From NCBI RefSeq assembly GCF_002754935.1, contig NZ_CP018092.1:1426001-1490000 (forward strand): a DNA stretch of 64,000 nt, written 5' to 3'. This document shows, in pieces, positions 1-9,164 of the stretch; the stretch's first letter is position 1; the number at the start of each line of letters is the position of its first letter. The position numbers were made by a program, and so were the translations under genes. This DNA is from Thermostichus lividus PCC 6715. Its GTDB lineage: Bacteria; Cyanobacteriota; Cyanobacteriia; Thermosynechococcales; Thermosynechococcaceae. The notes below the pieces were generated by a model. The model saw only the letters and a list, made by a program, of their open reading frames with translations, was not told where the DNA came from and ran no database searches.

Positions 1-963
1 GCGGTATTCATCAAGGGTGGTGGCACCAATACAGCGCAGTTCCCCCCGCGCCAGCATGGGCTTGAGCAGGTTGCCCGCATCCATCGCCCCTTGGGTTGCC
101 CCTGCCCCCACAACGGTATGGATTTCATCAATAAAAAGAATAATCTGGCCGTTGGACTCGGTTACCTCTTTGAGCACTGCTTTGAGGCGCTCTTCAAACT
201 CACCGCGGTACTTGGCACCGGCAATCAGCGCCCCCATATCCAAGGCAATGAGTTGGCGATCGCGCAGGGAATCGGGAACATCCCCCGCCACAATACGCTG
301 AGCCAAGCCCTCGGCAATGGCAGTTTTACCCACCCCCGGCTCGCCAATTAAAACCGGATTATTTTTAGTCCGCCGCGAGAGAATTTGAATCACCCGCCGA
401 ATTTCATCATCACGCCCAATCACCGGATCCAGCTTGCCTTGGCGGGCAAGGAGCGTCAGATCACGGCCATACTTTTCAAGGGAGGCGTATTTTCCTTCTG
501 GGTTTTGATCCGTCACTTTTTGAGTACCGCGAATTTGCTGAATGGTTTCTCGTAGCCCTCGTTCTGTGAGGCCAACATCCTGGTAGAGCTTTTTGCCGAA
601 GCGATCGTCGTGAGTAAACCCCAAGACTAAATGCTCAATCGAGATAAAGTCATCCCCAAATTGTTTACGCACCTCGTCAGCGCGATCTAGGAGCTTATCC
701 AGACTTTGCCCCAAATAGACGCCACTGGGATTCGCAATCTTGGGCTGACGATTGATAAACTCATCGGTGAGATCCCGCAGCCGCTGTACAGAGCAACCAG
801 CTTTCTGAAAAATTTGCGTTGCCAAGCCATCCTGCTCCAGCAACGATTTCATCAAGTGTTCACTTTCAAGATTTTGCTGTTGAGCCTGTTTGGCTAAATC
901 TGGTGTGCGGGCGATCGCCGCCCATGCCTTCTCGGTAAATAGATTTGGATTGGATGGTTGCAT
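1..963 (-). CDS. clpB: ATP-dependent disaggregase ClpB, N-terminal 321 residues (runs off the window)
   Basis: The reading frame is open from the ATG at 963 to the window edge, so only the 5' part of the gene is present. ClpB is a hexameric cytosolic chaperone that works with DnaK to pull proteins out of aggregates. Visible parts are the Clp N domain (about 1-145), the first AAA+ module with Walker A GEPGVGKT at 207-214, the pore-loop [11 protein letters not shown] with Tyr252, and Walker B ILFIDE at 275-280. The linker after the N domain ([23 protein letters not shown]) is that of ClpB rather than ClpC. An IS605 element starts about 130 bp upstream of the start codon, so the promoter must lie in that gap or within the insertion. 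I saw no CIRCE element. Confidence 0.95.
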   Translation of the reverse strand, partial: MQPSNPNLFTEKAWAAIARTPDLAKQAQQQNLESEHLMKSLLEQDGLATQIFQKAGCSVQRLRDLTDEFINRQPKIANPSGVYLGQSLDKLLDRADEVRKQFGDDFISIEHLVLGFTHDDRFGKKLYQDVGLTERGLRETIQQIRGTQKVTDQNPEGKYASLEKYGRDLTLLARQGKLDPVIGRDDEIRRVIQILSRRTKNNPVLIGEPGVGKTAIAEGLAQRIVAGDVPDSLRDRQLIALDMGALIAGAKYRGEFEERLKAVLKEVTESNGQIILFIDEIHTVVGAGATQGAMDAGNLLKPMLARGELRCIGATTLDEYR

Positions 964-1191
964 GGCTAGACCCCCTGACCCGTGCTGGTCTGGTAATGTT
1001 TTTAACTATTTGTATTGTAGATGTGACCAAGCTACAGACAGTTTCGGACTTCCCTACTGCCAAGGTAGGATTAACGCCCACCTTCAAGGGTAGTTTATAG
1101 AAAATGGAGGGCACGGGAACCAGATAAACCCCCTTGCTTCAGGTCGGGGATACAGAATGGTTCCCGCGCCGCTGCAAAGTGGCAGAGTTGA

Positions 1192-1638
1192 TCAACCCTG
1201 GCACTCCTCGATATAGCGCTTAACGGTTTGAGCCGACACATTGCCACAGGTTCCCCAATAAAACGACCTGGCCCAAAGCGGATCTTTTTGGTAGAGCTGC
1301 TTCAGCCAGGGAAACTCCATCCTAAGATGCCGTGAACTGTAGCCTTTCAGGATGTTCACGACTTGAGACGCTGACATTCTAGGCGGGAATGATGCAAAAA
1401 CGTGAACGTGGTCTATCAGGGTGCGGTCAATCTCGATGGCCTCAATCTCAATGTCATTGTTCGCCGCCGCCTCTCGGATATACCGCTTCGTGGCCTCAAT
1501 GATAGCCTCATCTCGAAAGATTTTGCGCCGCTTAAAGGGTATCCAGACAAAGTGGTGCCCTGATTGATACTTGGCGTGGCGCGTTGACTTGACCTGTATA
1601 CCATCTTGCCTCATAGCGGTTAAACCGTTGCCCTGCAT
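1192..1638 (-). CDS. tnpA: IS200/IS605 transposase TnpA (HUH/Y1)
   Basis: A 148-residue single-strand transposase of normal length for the family. The HUH metal-binding motif is seen as DHVHVFASFPP, and the catalytic tyrosine lies in the C-terminal helix (AQTVKRYIEECQG). It would nick and rejoin the hairpin ends of the element as a dimer. It is divergent from the adjacent tnpB, 55 bp away, and is closely similar to the tnpA at 17894-18349. Nothing in the frame looks broken, so it could mobilise related ends in trans, including the ORF-less repeats at 29707 and 37633 (inference). The start may be the internal ATG at codon 9 (MRQDGIQ), which aligns with the MREDGIQ of the second copy. Confidence 0.93.
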   Translation of the reverse strand: MQGNGLTAMRQDGIQVKSTRHAKYQSGHHFVWIPFKRRKIFRDEAIIEATKRYIREAAANNDIEIEAIEIDRTLIDHVHVFASFPPRMSASQVVNILKGYSSRHLRMEFPWLKQLYQKDPLWARSFYWGTCGNVSAQTVKRYIEECQG

Positions 1639-1693
1639 ATTGCCGGTAACTGCACACCTATAGTATAGTTTTTAGGACGGACGCACTACAGTC

Positions 1694-2383
1694 ATGCTGA
1701 TTAACAAAGCCTACAAATTTCGCATCTACCCGAATCAGGAACAGGAGCAATGCTTTGCTCACCACTTTGGCTGTGTGCGGTTTGTCTACAACCGGATGTT
1801 GGCGCTGTTCAAGGAAACGCGCCAGTTCAATAAGAAAGGGTTCGTCAAGTACCAGGTCACGGCACCCCGCTACTTTCGCAAGGCGGAGGCACGGATTTCG
1901 CGGTTACAACAGGTTTTGGCGGCTAAGCAAAAAGGGAGTAACAACTGGCGGAAGGTAAAGAAAAAGCTGGCCATCGCCTATGAGCGGGTGGCCTTTAAGC
2001 GGGCTGACCTAGCCCACAAAATCAGTTACCAACTCACCCAGGAAAACCAACTGGTGGGGCTGGAAACGCTGAATATTCAAGGCATGTTGAGGAATCACTG
2101 CCTGGCCAAGTCTGTTTCGGATGCTGCTATCCGAGTGCTGCACGTCTACACCACCTATAAGGGCAAGTGGTACGGAGCTGCCGTTCAATTCATTGAGCGC
2201 TGGTTCCCGTCCACCAAGCTTTGCTGGGATTGCGGGTCACTGAACGACAATTTGACGCTCAGTGACCGAGAGTGGACGTGCCCATCGTGTGGAAGGCAGC
2301 ATGTTCGCGACGTGACCGCTGCATGGAATATCCTGCAAGAGGCGGTTCGTCTTTTACCGGGGAACCCGGAATTAAGCCCCTAA
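1694..2383 (+). CDS. tnpB: TnpB-family RNA-guided nuclease homologue with large internal deletion
   Basis: The frame is 229 residues where full TnpB has about 370-400. The N-terminus (MLINKAYKFRIYPNQEQ) is normal up to about residue 56 (FVKYQVT). It then jumps straight to a segment normally found after the first RuvC motif (PRYFRKAEARISRLQQ, KQKGSNNWRKVK). The RuvC-I aspartate region is therefore missing. The RuvC-II glutamate (VGLETLNIQGM), the zinc finger (CWDCG..CPSCG) and the RuvC-III aspartate (VRDVTAAWNIL) remain. The reading frame is preserved across the junction. Nuclease activity is very unlikely; RNA binding might survive. It could be simple decay or a retained dead derivative, and the sequence alone does not decide. 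Confidence 0.85.
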   Translation: MLINKAYKFRIYPNQEQEQCFAHHFGCVRFVYNRMLALFKETRQFNKKGFVKYQVTAPRYFRKAEARISRLQQVLAAKQKGSNNWRKVKKKLAIAYERVAFKRADLAHKISYQLTQENQLVGLETLNIQGMLRNHCLAKSVSDAAIRVLHVYTTYKGKWYGAAVQFIERWFPSTKLCWDCGSLNDNLTLSDREWTCPSCGRQHVRDVTAAWNILQEAVRLLPGNPELSP

Positions 2384-2390
2384 CCGGGGT

Positions 2391-2427
2391 AGAAGCCTCG
2401 CCCTTCTAGGGCGGGGTTCAGTTCACC
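2391..2427 (+). repeat. Right-end hairpin of IS605 element (shared with the element at 12436)
   Basis: The stem CCTCGCCC/GGGCGGGG with loop TTCTA follows the tnpB stop codon directly. The same 22-23 nt core occurs, inverted, next to the tnpB at 12452-13609. In IS605-type elements this region forms both the transposon end and the 3' scaffold of the TnpB guide RNA. The element probably ends at the GTTCACC at 2421-2427, because the second copy ends in GTTTACC at the same offset. Confidence 0.7.
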
Positions 2428-2575
2428 ACCTCAAGCCTTAGAGGCATCACGCAGCTGCTGCTGGAACCGGGCAAGACTCTCAGAACTGAAACCGCAGAGC
2501 ATTGAGCGTCCCGACTAGACTAAAAGCAGGAAATTTGATTTAGGCGTTAGCTACCACTTGCGGCTGTAATGATCT

Positions 2576-5500
2576 ATGCCCAATCCAAAACTATTGACGG
2601 TCGTGGCGCTGGGAAGCCTTGGTGTGGGAACCGCTGTTTTGGTGGATCTCCTGCTTGCACTCTATGAGAACCGCTTACCCTCGTTATCTATTTCTGATGG
2701 TTTGAGTGCTGTCGCTGTTTGGCTGATCGGACTCAATATTCTTTTAGTCGTGTGGTGGCCACCACTGCTGCAGCCGAATCGACTACAACTGGTGCAGCGG
2801 TCAACGGGGCTGGTGTTACTAGTGATAACACTACTGGCTAGCCTACATGTCGTGTCACTCTGGCCGCAGCCTTGGCTGGTGGAACTCCGGATGCTCCAAG
2901 TCAATACACCTATCTTGCGCCCTTTGGCCTTGTTGGGGTTGGGTCTGAGTGTGTGGGGGCTGGGGGGAACGCCGCAATGGCAAATTATCTTAAGCCAAGG
3001 GGGGGCGATCGCTGGCGGCAGCCTACTGCTGCTGGAACTGTTGGACGTCACCTATCGCTTGCCTCAAGAGGTCGGTACCTTAGGCTCCCTGATTAGTGGG
3101 AGTTTGCTGTGGCTCCTCAGTGTTCACTTGCTCCAGTTACGCCCCCATCGCGGCTTAATGCGCTACCTGATGTCACCAACGGCGGGTGGCATCCTCCTGC
3201 GCCAATTTTTACCATGGGTCATTGTGGGGCCTATTGTCATTGGTTGGACGGTGGAGTACCTCCACCATGATTCGCAGCTTATTAATGGCACCGTTGCGCA
3301 AGACATCCAAGTTCTGAGTACGATCCTGTTTTTCATTAGCTTGTTGGCAGTGGGTGCCCACCGCCTCAACCAGCTAGAGCAAGAACGGCAGTCCTTTTAC
3401 CGTGCCTATACAGAAATTGAGCAGATCTTCCGCAGCAGTATTTTTCTGTCTCCCTTTCCCATGGCGCTGGTGGCTGAGGATGGGCAACTGTGGTTAGTGA
3501 ACCGCGCCTGGCAAGAGGAAACTGGCTATAGGCCGAGTGAGATTACGACATGGCAGCAGTGGCTGAGTGTCACGTTCCCACAGCCAGAGGTGCATCGCTG
3601 GGCTGACGCAGAATTTCGTCGCCCTTTTGTCACGGCAGAGCGGGTGGAGCATGGGGATGTTCAGGTTCACACCAACTGGCGAGAGGTGCGGATATGGAAT
3701 ATGGTGTCTATTCCGCTGAAGCTCAGCACCAGCAATCAACTATTGGCACTGATCACAGCGGTCGATGTCACCGAGAATCGCCAAATGACCCAAGAGCTAG
3801 AAACTCATAAATCGGAACTGGAAGCCCAAGTAGCTGCCCGTACGCTTGATTTGGTGGCGGTGAATGCCGAACTGCAAGCCTCTGAAGAAAAGCTTAATCA
3901 ATTGCTAGACCGAGCCGATGCCTTTGTGAGTCAGATTTCTATTGCGGCGGATGGCTCATGGCACTATGAGTATCTCTCTCAAGGGCACCTGCGCATTTTG
4001 GGCTATAGTCCCCACGAGTTTCAGCAAAATAAAGACCTGTGGCGATCGCGCATTCCTGACGATGACTGGGAAGCGTATCACCGTCCTTTTCATGAAACAC
4101 TGCTTGCCCATGGTAGCGCCCATACGGAGTACCGCTTCCGTCACCGCGAGGGGCACATTATCTGGATCTCGCTGAACGCTAGTAGTGATCCCCAAGCAGA
4201 TGGCAGCCATTTGATCACCTACGTTGGCGTTGACATTAGCCAGCGCAAAAAAGCCATTCTAGCCTTGGCGGAAAGTGAGGCCCGCTTTCGGCAGATGGCA
4301 GATTCCTCAACCTTAATGATTTGGCTCTCGGATGAATTGGGCAACATCACCTTTGCCAATCAGACAATTCTTAGTTTTTTGCAGGTATCCTTTGAGAGCG
4401 TAGAGGGTTGGCAATGGCTTGAGTTTGTGCATCCCGATGACCAACAGCGGGTTGAAGTCGCTATCCGGGACGCAATGCAACAGCAGCACAGCTATGAAAT
4501 AGAGTATCGGGTGCACTCTCCTAAGGAGGGGTATCGCTGGATTTTGGAGCAGGCTAAGCCTCGCTATGACGATGATGGCAACTTTATTGGCTATGTTGGC
4601 TCGGCGATTGACATTACAACTCTAAAGCTGGGAGAAGCTAAGCTCCGCAGTGCGGCATGGCAAGATAGCTTGACGGGACTACCCAACCGAACCTTTCTCA
4701 CGGATAAAATTGAGGGTTTGTTGGAGGCCTATCATCGGGGAGCCATCCCACCGTTTGCGGTCATGTTTCTTGATCTCGATCGCTTTAAGGTGGTGAACGA
4801 CAGTTTAGGCCACGCAGCGGGGGATGAACTACTGCTAGAAATTGCCCATCGCTTACGCTCGGTGTTACGCCAGCAGGATACCCTAGGGCGACTGGGGGGC
4901 GATGAATTTATTGCTATTATTGAAAACATTGAAGGCGTAGACGAGCTTTACGAGTGTGGCGATCGCCTGCGGTTTCGGGTCAGCGAGCCTTACCTCCTCA
5001 AGCATACGGAGGTGAGTGTCGGGGTCAGTATTGGCATTGCCATTGTTACTCCCAGCTACCATAGTGCTGGTGAACTCTTGCGGGATGCGGATATTGCCAT
5101 GTATGCCGCCAAGAGTCGGGGACGTAACTGTATGCAATTATTTCAACCCGATCGCCACCAGATGGCCCATACCCTACTTCAACGGGAACAGGAATTTCGG
5201 CGGGCACTGCAACAGAATCAACTGGAGGTGTTTTATCAGCCGATTGTCGAGCTAGCCACTCAAAAACTACTCGGGTTTGAGGTACTGCTGCGTTGGCGCC
5301 ACCCAGAAGCGGGGTGGATCACACCCGCAGAGTTTTTACCCCTAGCAACGGCCTTGGGCTTGGCTCAGAAGGTAGATGAATGGGTATTACTAAAAGCAGT
5401 AGCAACATTACATCAATGGCACAAAGAACTGGGGGCGGCTGCAACAAGCCTAACCTTGAGTATCAACATCTCCGATGCTTTTTTTGCCTCTGGTCAGATG

Positions 5501-6043
5501 GCAGACCGCCTCAAGCAGCTACTGCAGACCTACGGTATCTGTGGCCACCAAATTATCCTTGAAATTACTGAGCAAGTCATTATGGAGAATGCTGACTTTG
5601 CGCGACGGCAACTCGAAGACCTCAGCGCCATTCAGGTTCGCTGTAGCATTGATGATTTTGGGACTGGTTATTCTTCCCTGAGTCGCCTCAGCCAGCTCCC
5701 GCTCTATGCCCTCAAAATTGATCAATCCTTTGTGCGGGCAATGAGTGCTGGCTCACAACATCTGGAGATTATTCGTGCCATCCTCAGTTTGGCTCAGGCC
5801 ATTGACATTGAAGTCATTGCCGAAGGTATTGAGCACCACGAGCAACAAGAGCAGCTATTGCAGTTGGGCTGCCGCCGTGGGCAAGGATTTCTCTTTAGCC
5901 CGCCGGTCACTGCTCAAATGGCTCAGAGCTTCATAAGCCGTAAATACTGCGCACCTGAGGTGTCGGTAAATACCACTGACGCTCGACCGGCCATGTATTG
6001 GGATCAAAGCGGCTCTGTTGGCCACGACGATACGCCGCGGTAA
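2576..6043 (+). CDS. Membrane-bound PAS-PAS-PAS-GGDEF-EAL protein (c-di-GMP turnover)
   Basis: 1155 residues. About 8 hydrophobic segments fill residues 1-262, followed by PAS1 (about 285-405), a coiled coil (about 402-442), PAS2 (about 445-560), PAS3 (about 562-685), GGDEF (about 692-855) and EAL (about 865-1118). The cyclase motif is intact (GRLGGDEFIAII, near 774), with an RxxD inhibitory site (RQQD) five residues before it. The EAL signature reads EVL (FEVLLRWRHP), but the other metal and catalytic positions are present: NIS, EITEQ, DDFGTGYSS, LKID, AEGIE and QGF. Both synthesis and breakdown of c-di-GMP are possible. The membrane part and PAS domains presumably sense a signal I cannot identify. 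The last ~38 codons overlap the convergent Coq4-like gene. Confidence 0.93.
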   Translation: MPNPKLLTVVALGSLGVGTAVLVDLLLALYENRLPSLSISDGLSAVAVWLIGLNILLVVWWPPLLQPNRLQLVQRSTGLVLLVITLLASLHVVSLWPQPWLVELRMLQVNTPILRPLALLGLGLSVWGLGGTPQWQIILSQGGAIAGGSLLLLELLDVTYRLPQEVGTLGSLISGSLLWLLSVHLLQLRPHRGLMRYLMSPTAGGILLRQFLPWVIVGPIVIGWTVEYLHHDSQLINGTVAQDIQVLSTILFFISLLAVGAHRLNQLEQERQSFYRAYTEIEQIFRSSIFLSPFPMALVAEDGQLWLVNRAWQEETGYRPSEITTWQQWLSVTFPQPEVHRWADAEFRRPFVTAERVEHGDVQVHTNWREVRIWNMVSIPLKLSTSNQLLALITAVDVTENRQMTQELETHKSELEAQVAARTLDLVAVNAELQASEEKLNQLLDRADAFVSQISIAADGSWHYEYLSQGHLRILGYSPHEFQQNKDLWRSRIPDDDWEAYHRPFHETLLAHGSAHTEYRFRHREGHIIWISLNASSDPQADGSHLITYVGVDISQRKKAILALAESEARFRQMADSSTLMIWLSDELGNITFANQTILSFLQVSFESVEGWQWLEFVHPDDQQRVEVAIRDAMQQQHSYEIEYRVHSPKEGYRWILEQAKPRYDDDGNFIGYVGSAIDITTLKLGEAKLRSAAWQDSLTGLPNRTFLTDKIEGLLEAYHRGAIPPFAVMFLDLDRFKVVNDSLGHAAGDELLLEIAHRLRSVLRQQDTLGRLGGDEFIAIIENIEGVDELYECGDRLRFRVSEPYLLKHTEVSVGVSIGIAIVTPSYHSAGELLRDADIAMYAAKSRGRNCMQLFQPDRHQMAHTLLQREQEFRRALQQNQLEVFYQPIVELATQKLLGFEVLLRWRHPEAGWITPAEFLPLATALGLAQKVDEWVLLKAVATLHQWHKELGAAATSLTLSINISDAFFASGQMADRLKQLLQTYGICGHQIILEITEQVIMENADFARRQLEDLSAIQVRCSIDDFGTGYSSLSRLSQLPLYALKIDQSFVRAMSAGSQHLEIIRAILSLAQAIDIEVIAEGIEHHEQQEQLLQLGCRRGQGFLFSPPVTAQMAQSFISRKYCAPEVSVNTTDARPAMYWDQSGSVGHDDTPR

Positions 6044-6461
6044 GACGTTGCTCCAACGCTGTTGCCGAGAGCAGGTTAAGCTGACGAATGCGCCGACAGG
6101 CTTGCCGCTTGAGCAAGGCATTGAGGGGCGTAAAGCCAATCCCCAAAAGAAAGGCTTGCAACTCGGCTTCACCCACTAAGTCGGTGTCATAGCCCGTTAA
6201 GACATGGCTGGCATCGTGGAGTTGCTTGCGGCGGGAGCCAGTGGTGAAGGGGGTCAGTCCTTCGTGCTGGTAAAAGGTGGCAAGGTCATGGCCAAAGGTA
6301 TGCTCGGGCAACGACTGCAAGAAATCGAGGTGAATTATTTGGGCTTCGCTCATACCGAACCACGTGCCCAAGGTATCAATCACCCCTAGGAAGGCGTCAA
6401 ATCGCTGTTGGTTAATGGCTGGTTCAGCAGTTATCATCAAGGAGTCATCACGTTTAGGCAT
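5931..6461 (-). CDS. Coq4 family protein
   Basis: 176 residues from the ATG at 6461; the frame stays open further upstream, but nothing before MPKRDD looks conserved. The signature HDxxHx11E is exact: HDASH, eleven residues, then E of GEAELQAF. This motif is the metal site of Coq4, which in eukaryotes and bacteria acts in ubiquinone ring modification. Cyanobacteria make plastoquinone rather than ubiquinone, so the substrate here is open. LGTWFGM near the N-terminus and LLGIGFTPLNALLKR after the motif are helical, membrane-associating features. The 3' end overlaps the convergent GGDEF-EAL gene by 113 bp, which is unusually long, but both frames look intact to their ends. Confidence 0.8.
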   Translation of the reverse strand: MPKRDDSLMITAEPAINQQRFDAFLGVIDTLGTWFGMSEAQIIHLDFLQSLPEHTFGHDLATFYQHEGLTPFTTGSRRKQLHDASHVLTGYDTDLVGEAELQAFLLGIGFTPLNALLKRQACRRIRQLNLLSATALEQRLTAAYRRGQQSRFDPNTWPVERQWYLPTPQVRSIYGL

Positions 6462-6631
6462 AGTCGTTCCCGCCAGATTGACACTCATGGAAAAACAGTG
6501 GAATGCATCTGAAGACATGGCAGAGGGGCTACCAAGACAGAACACTATCAATCGTGGCTGAGGAAGATGACAGCGACTTGACAACGGTATGAAACTGCTG
6601 CAACAACAACTCGAACCAATTCCCTGCGCTG

Positions 6632-7654
6632 CTATTCGCTGGTTTCGGTGGGGGCGATCGCCAACAGTTCCTTAAGGGGTTTTTCGCTATCGGAGAGCGG
6701 ATTTTTTAGAGGTTCCAACTCATTGCCTAGGGTAAACGTGGCAAACTGGGTGAGAATTTCGCGGCAGAAGACCTCCGCTGCTCGCGATCGATAACGGTTT
6801 GGGTTGGTAATGAGGGATAGCGTGCGCTTCACCACCACATTCTCGATTTTGACCCGCTGTAAACTACCCAGTTGTAGTTCCTTCTCAATGGCGGAAACAG
6901 ACACAAACGCAGCCCCCAAACCAGATTGGACAGCGTTTTTTATCGCTTCAATCGAGTTCAGCTCCATTTCCACCTTGAGGCGGCGCGGATCAATGTTGGC
7001 TCGTTGCAGCACTTGGTCAATGACCTTGCGAATGGTGGATTGGGCATCTAGGGTAATAAAACTTAGTTTGTAGAGATCCTCCTTGGAGAGCATGTCGATT
7101 CCCGACAGCGGATGCTCTACGGGCAATACTAAGGCAAGTTCATCTTCGGCGTAGGGGGTAACGGTAATTTGCTCGCTCAGTTCCGAGGGCACTTCCCCAC
7201 CAATAATCGCCAGATCAATCTGGCCGTTGACAAGGCTCCAACAGGTGCGGCGGGTGGAGTGAACATGGAGTTGCACGGCCACCTCTGGATATTTGCTGCG
7301 AAATAAACCAATCATCCGGGGCATAAGGTAGGTGCCGGTGGTTTGGCTGGCCCCAATAATCAGGGTGCCCCCTTGGAGCTGTTGCAGGTCTTCAATGGCA
7401 CGGCAGGCTTCCTGACATAGCGAAAGAATCTGATCGCCGTAGGAGAGCAAAAGCTGTCCTGCTTCGGTGAGTTGGGCGCGCCGCCCGCCCCGATCAAACA
7501 GCGGTACGTTCAGTTGGCGCTCAAGGTTCTGAACCTGTAAGCTAACGGCAGGCTGCGAGACGTAAAGACTATCTGCGGCTCGCTTAAAGCTCCCTTCGAG
7601 GGCGATCGCCTTGAGAATCCGTAATTGATCAAGGGAAAATGGCAGATCCGACAT
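6632..7654 (-). CDS. rbcR: LysR-type transcriptional regulator RbcR
   Basis: 340 residues. The N-terminal winged HTH ([42 protein letters not shown], wrapped over residues 6-48) is followed by the LysR substrate-binding fold (about 95-300). The HTH and the [21 protein letters not shown] segment are typical of the cyanobacterial and plastid RbcR/Ycf30 group. Its known role is activation of rbcLS and other carbon-fixation genes. NdhR and CmpR are close paralogues, so the exact name rests on the N-terminal resemblance. A perfect 8-bp inverted repeat 22 bp upstream of the start may be its own operator. Confidence 0.88.
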   Translation of the reverse strand: MSDLPFSLDQLRILKAIALEGSFKRAADSLYVSQPAVSLQVQNLERQLNVPLFDRGGRRAQLTEAGQLLLSYGDQILSLCQEACRAIEDLQQLQGGTLIIGASQTTGTYLMPRMIGLFRSKYPEVAVQLHVHSTRRTCWSLVNGQIDLAIIGGEVPSELSEQITVTPYAEDELALVLPVEHPLSGIDMLSKEDLYKLSFITLDAQSTIRKVIDQVLQRANIDPRRLKVEMELNSIEAIKNAVQSGLGAAFVSVSAIEKELQLGSLQRVKIENVVVKRTLSLITNPNRYRSRAAEVFCREILTQFATFTLGNELEPLKNPLSDSEKPLKELLAIAPTETSE

Positions 7655-7675
7655 GGGCGTTAAGCCATAACGAGG

Positions 7676-7706
7676 CTGATAAGAGGCGTTCTTCTGAACT
7701 TATCAG
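7676..7706. promoter_or_regulatory. Inverted repeat upstream of rbcR (putative LysR operator)
   Basis: CTGATAAG (7676-7683), a 15-bp spacer, and CTTATCAG (7699-7706) form a perfect 8-bp dyad. It starts 22 bp upstream of the rbcR start codon. LysR-type regulators commonly bind such spaced dyads and often regulate their own genes. The link to RbcR is inferred from position only. Confidence 0.5.
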
Positions 7707-7829
7707 GAATCCTAACCAATTGGTACGGGTCAAGACGCTTGCAGGCTAGCCCTTCGGCACCTCAACCCCGCAATATGCCTCCCAGAATTGATTCTACAGG
7801 GTTGGATATTTCTCAAATGATAGTTACAT

Positions 7830-7855
7830 TTTGCAACATATACTTTGCAACATAT
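7830..7855. repeat. 12-bp tandem direct repeat TTTGCAACATAT
   Basis: TTTGCAACATAT occurs at 7830-7841 and again at 7844-7855, in the gap between the 3' end of mtnA and the upstream region of rbcR. The 14-bp period is a little over one helical turn. No function is assigned. Confidence 0.6.
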
Positions 7856-7879
7856 TGCCACAGGGGTAGCAGGGGCGAG

Positions 7880-8941
7880 TTAGGCAGCACCAATCCCCCG
7901 CGCAAGATCCGCAGGCGCAAACACCCCCAGTTCAGTAATAATGCCGGTAATGAGGTGGGCTGGGGTGACATCAAAGGCGGGGTTATAGAAATCAACGCCA
8001 GCGGGCGCAATACGAGTAAACCCCACTTGGTAAATTTCTTGGGGATGGCGCTCTTCAATCGGGATCTCTGCACCAGTATGAATCTTGGTATCAATCGTGG
8101 AGAGAGGGGCAGCCACAAAAAAGGGAATGTCATGGGCTTGGGCCGCCAGCGCCACGCTGTAGGTACCAATTTTATTGGCGGTATCACCGTTCAGAGCGAT
8201 GCGATCGGCACCGACCACAACGGCATCAATCATGCCGCGTTGCATACAGTGGGCAGCCATCGTATCTGCTAAGAGGGTCACCGGAATCCCTTCTTGCACA
8301 CATTCCCATGCTGTGAGCTTAGCACCTTGGAGGCGCGGGCGGGTTTCATCGGCATAGACCCGCTCTAGACGGTTGGCACGCCAAGCAGATCGCACAACAC
8401 CGAGAGCCGTACCATAGCCTGCTGTGGCCAACGCTCCTGCATTGCAATGGGTCAGCAGCCGCAGTTTTTCAGGGGTGCTGGGTAGGGCAGCCAACCCATG
8501 CTGACCAATGGCTTGACAGGTGGCCACATCCTCGCTGGCAATGGCTTGGGCGGTTGCCAATAAATGGTCTTTTAGCGCCTCGATGGTGGCAGTTTCAGCC
8601 TGAGCTGCACTCAGCATGCGATCAATTGCCCAAAACAGATTCACCGCAGTAGGACGGGTTTGCCGGAGGTCAGTAGCCACTGCTTCCAAATGTGCCAAAA
8701 AGCTAGCGCGATCGCTACCGCTATACTCCTGCGCTCCCAATACCATGCCGAAGGCAGCAGCCACTCCAATGGCCGGGGCACCGCGAACAATCATGGTGCG
8801 AATAGCCGTCGCCATCTCGGCAGACGTCCTGATCTCTTTCAATTCATAGGCGGCGGGTAAGCGGGTCTGATCAATTAAATGGACGCGATCGCCGTGCCAA
8901 ATGACCGGAAAAATAGCCCCCATACTCTCAGAACCCGCCAC
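7880..8941 (-). CDS. mtnA: Methylthioribose-1-phosphate isomerase
   Basis: Converts 5-methylthioribose-1-phosphate to the ribulose form in the methionine salvage pathway. Recognisable family segments are [20 protein letters not shown] at the N-terminus, [35 protein letters not shown] around the catalytic cysteine, [20 protein letters not shown] with the catalytic aspartate, and [12 protein letters not shown] chose the GTG at 8941, giving about 353 residues, because AAGGAG lies 5-7 bases before it; the ATG at 8923 is an alternative with no such site. No other methionine-salvage gene is in the window. Confidence 0.93.
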   Translation of the reverse strand: MAGSESMGAIFPVIWHGDRVHLIDQTRLPAAYELKEIRTSAEMATAIRTMIVRGAPAIGVAAAFGMVLGAQEYSGSDRASFLAHLEAVATDLRQTRPTAVNLFWAIDRMLSAAQAETATIEALKDHLLATAQAIASEDVATCQAIGQHGLAALPSTPEKLRLLTHCNAGALATAGYGTALGVVRSAWRANRLERVYADETRPRLQGAKLTAWECVQEGIPVTLLADTMAAHCMQRGMIDAVVVGADRIALNGDTANKIGTYSVALAAQAHDIPFFVAAPLSTIDTKIHTGAEIPIEERHPQEIYQVGFTRIAPAGVDFYNPAFDVTPAHLITGIITELGVFAPADLARGIGAA

Positions 8942-9164
8942 GACTGTCTCCTTACCTCTGCCTGTACTTGCAGCACCTAAACAACTTGTTATCATAGCCC
9001 AGCCCATCCACAAAATCGCCTCAAAAGGTAGGTGTGCCCCTCCCGGCGATTGACAATTTTGAGCCGGTGGCTGCCATCAAGAGTCCACAGGTCACACAAA
9101 CAAGCCCAGCTCCTAGGCAAAGTCTAGGTCTTTTGCTAGAACGTTCTTCTTAGGGATTGCCTAG

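Larger units (their letters stand above)
1093..2427. mobile_element. IS200/IS605-family element with divergent tnpA and deleted tnpB
   Basis: The order is left end, tnpA (minus), tnpB (plus), right end, as in IS605-type elements. The left end (about 1093-1190) shares GGGAACC..GGTTCCC hairpin arms and the string ATACAGAA with the left ends near 18360-18442 and, more weakly, 38300-38390. The right end has the hairpin CCTCGCCC-TTCTA-GGGCGGGG at 2396-2416, also found beside the tnpB at 12452. Boundaries come from aligning copies by eye and may be off by several bases. This family excises and inserts as single-stranded DNA without target duplication, so no direct repeats are expected. Confidence 0.8.

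Noticed and set aside
2431-2502. Minus-strand 23-codon frame (MLCGFSSESLARFQQQLRDASKA) just outside the IS605 right end
   Set aside because: It looks like the C-terminus of some protein cut by the insertion, but it is too short to support and no family was recognised.
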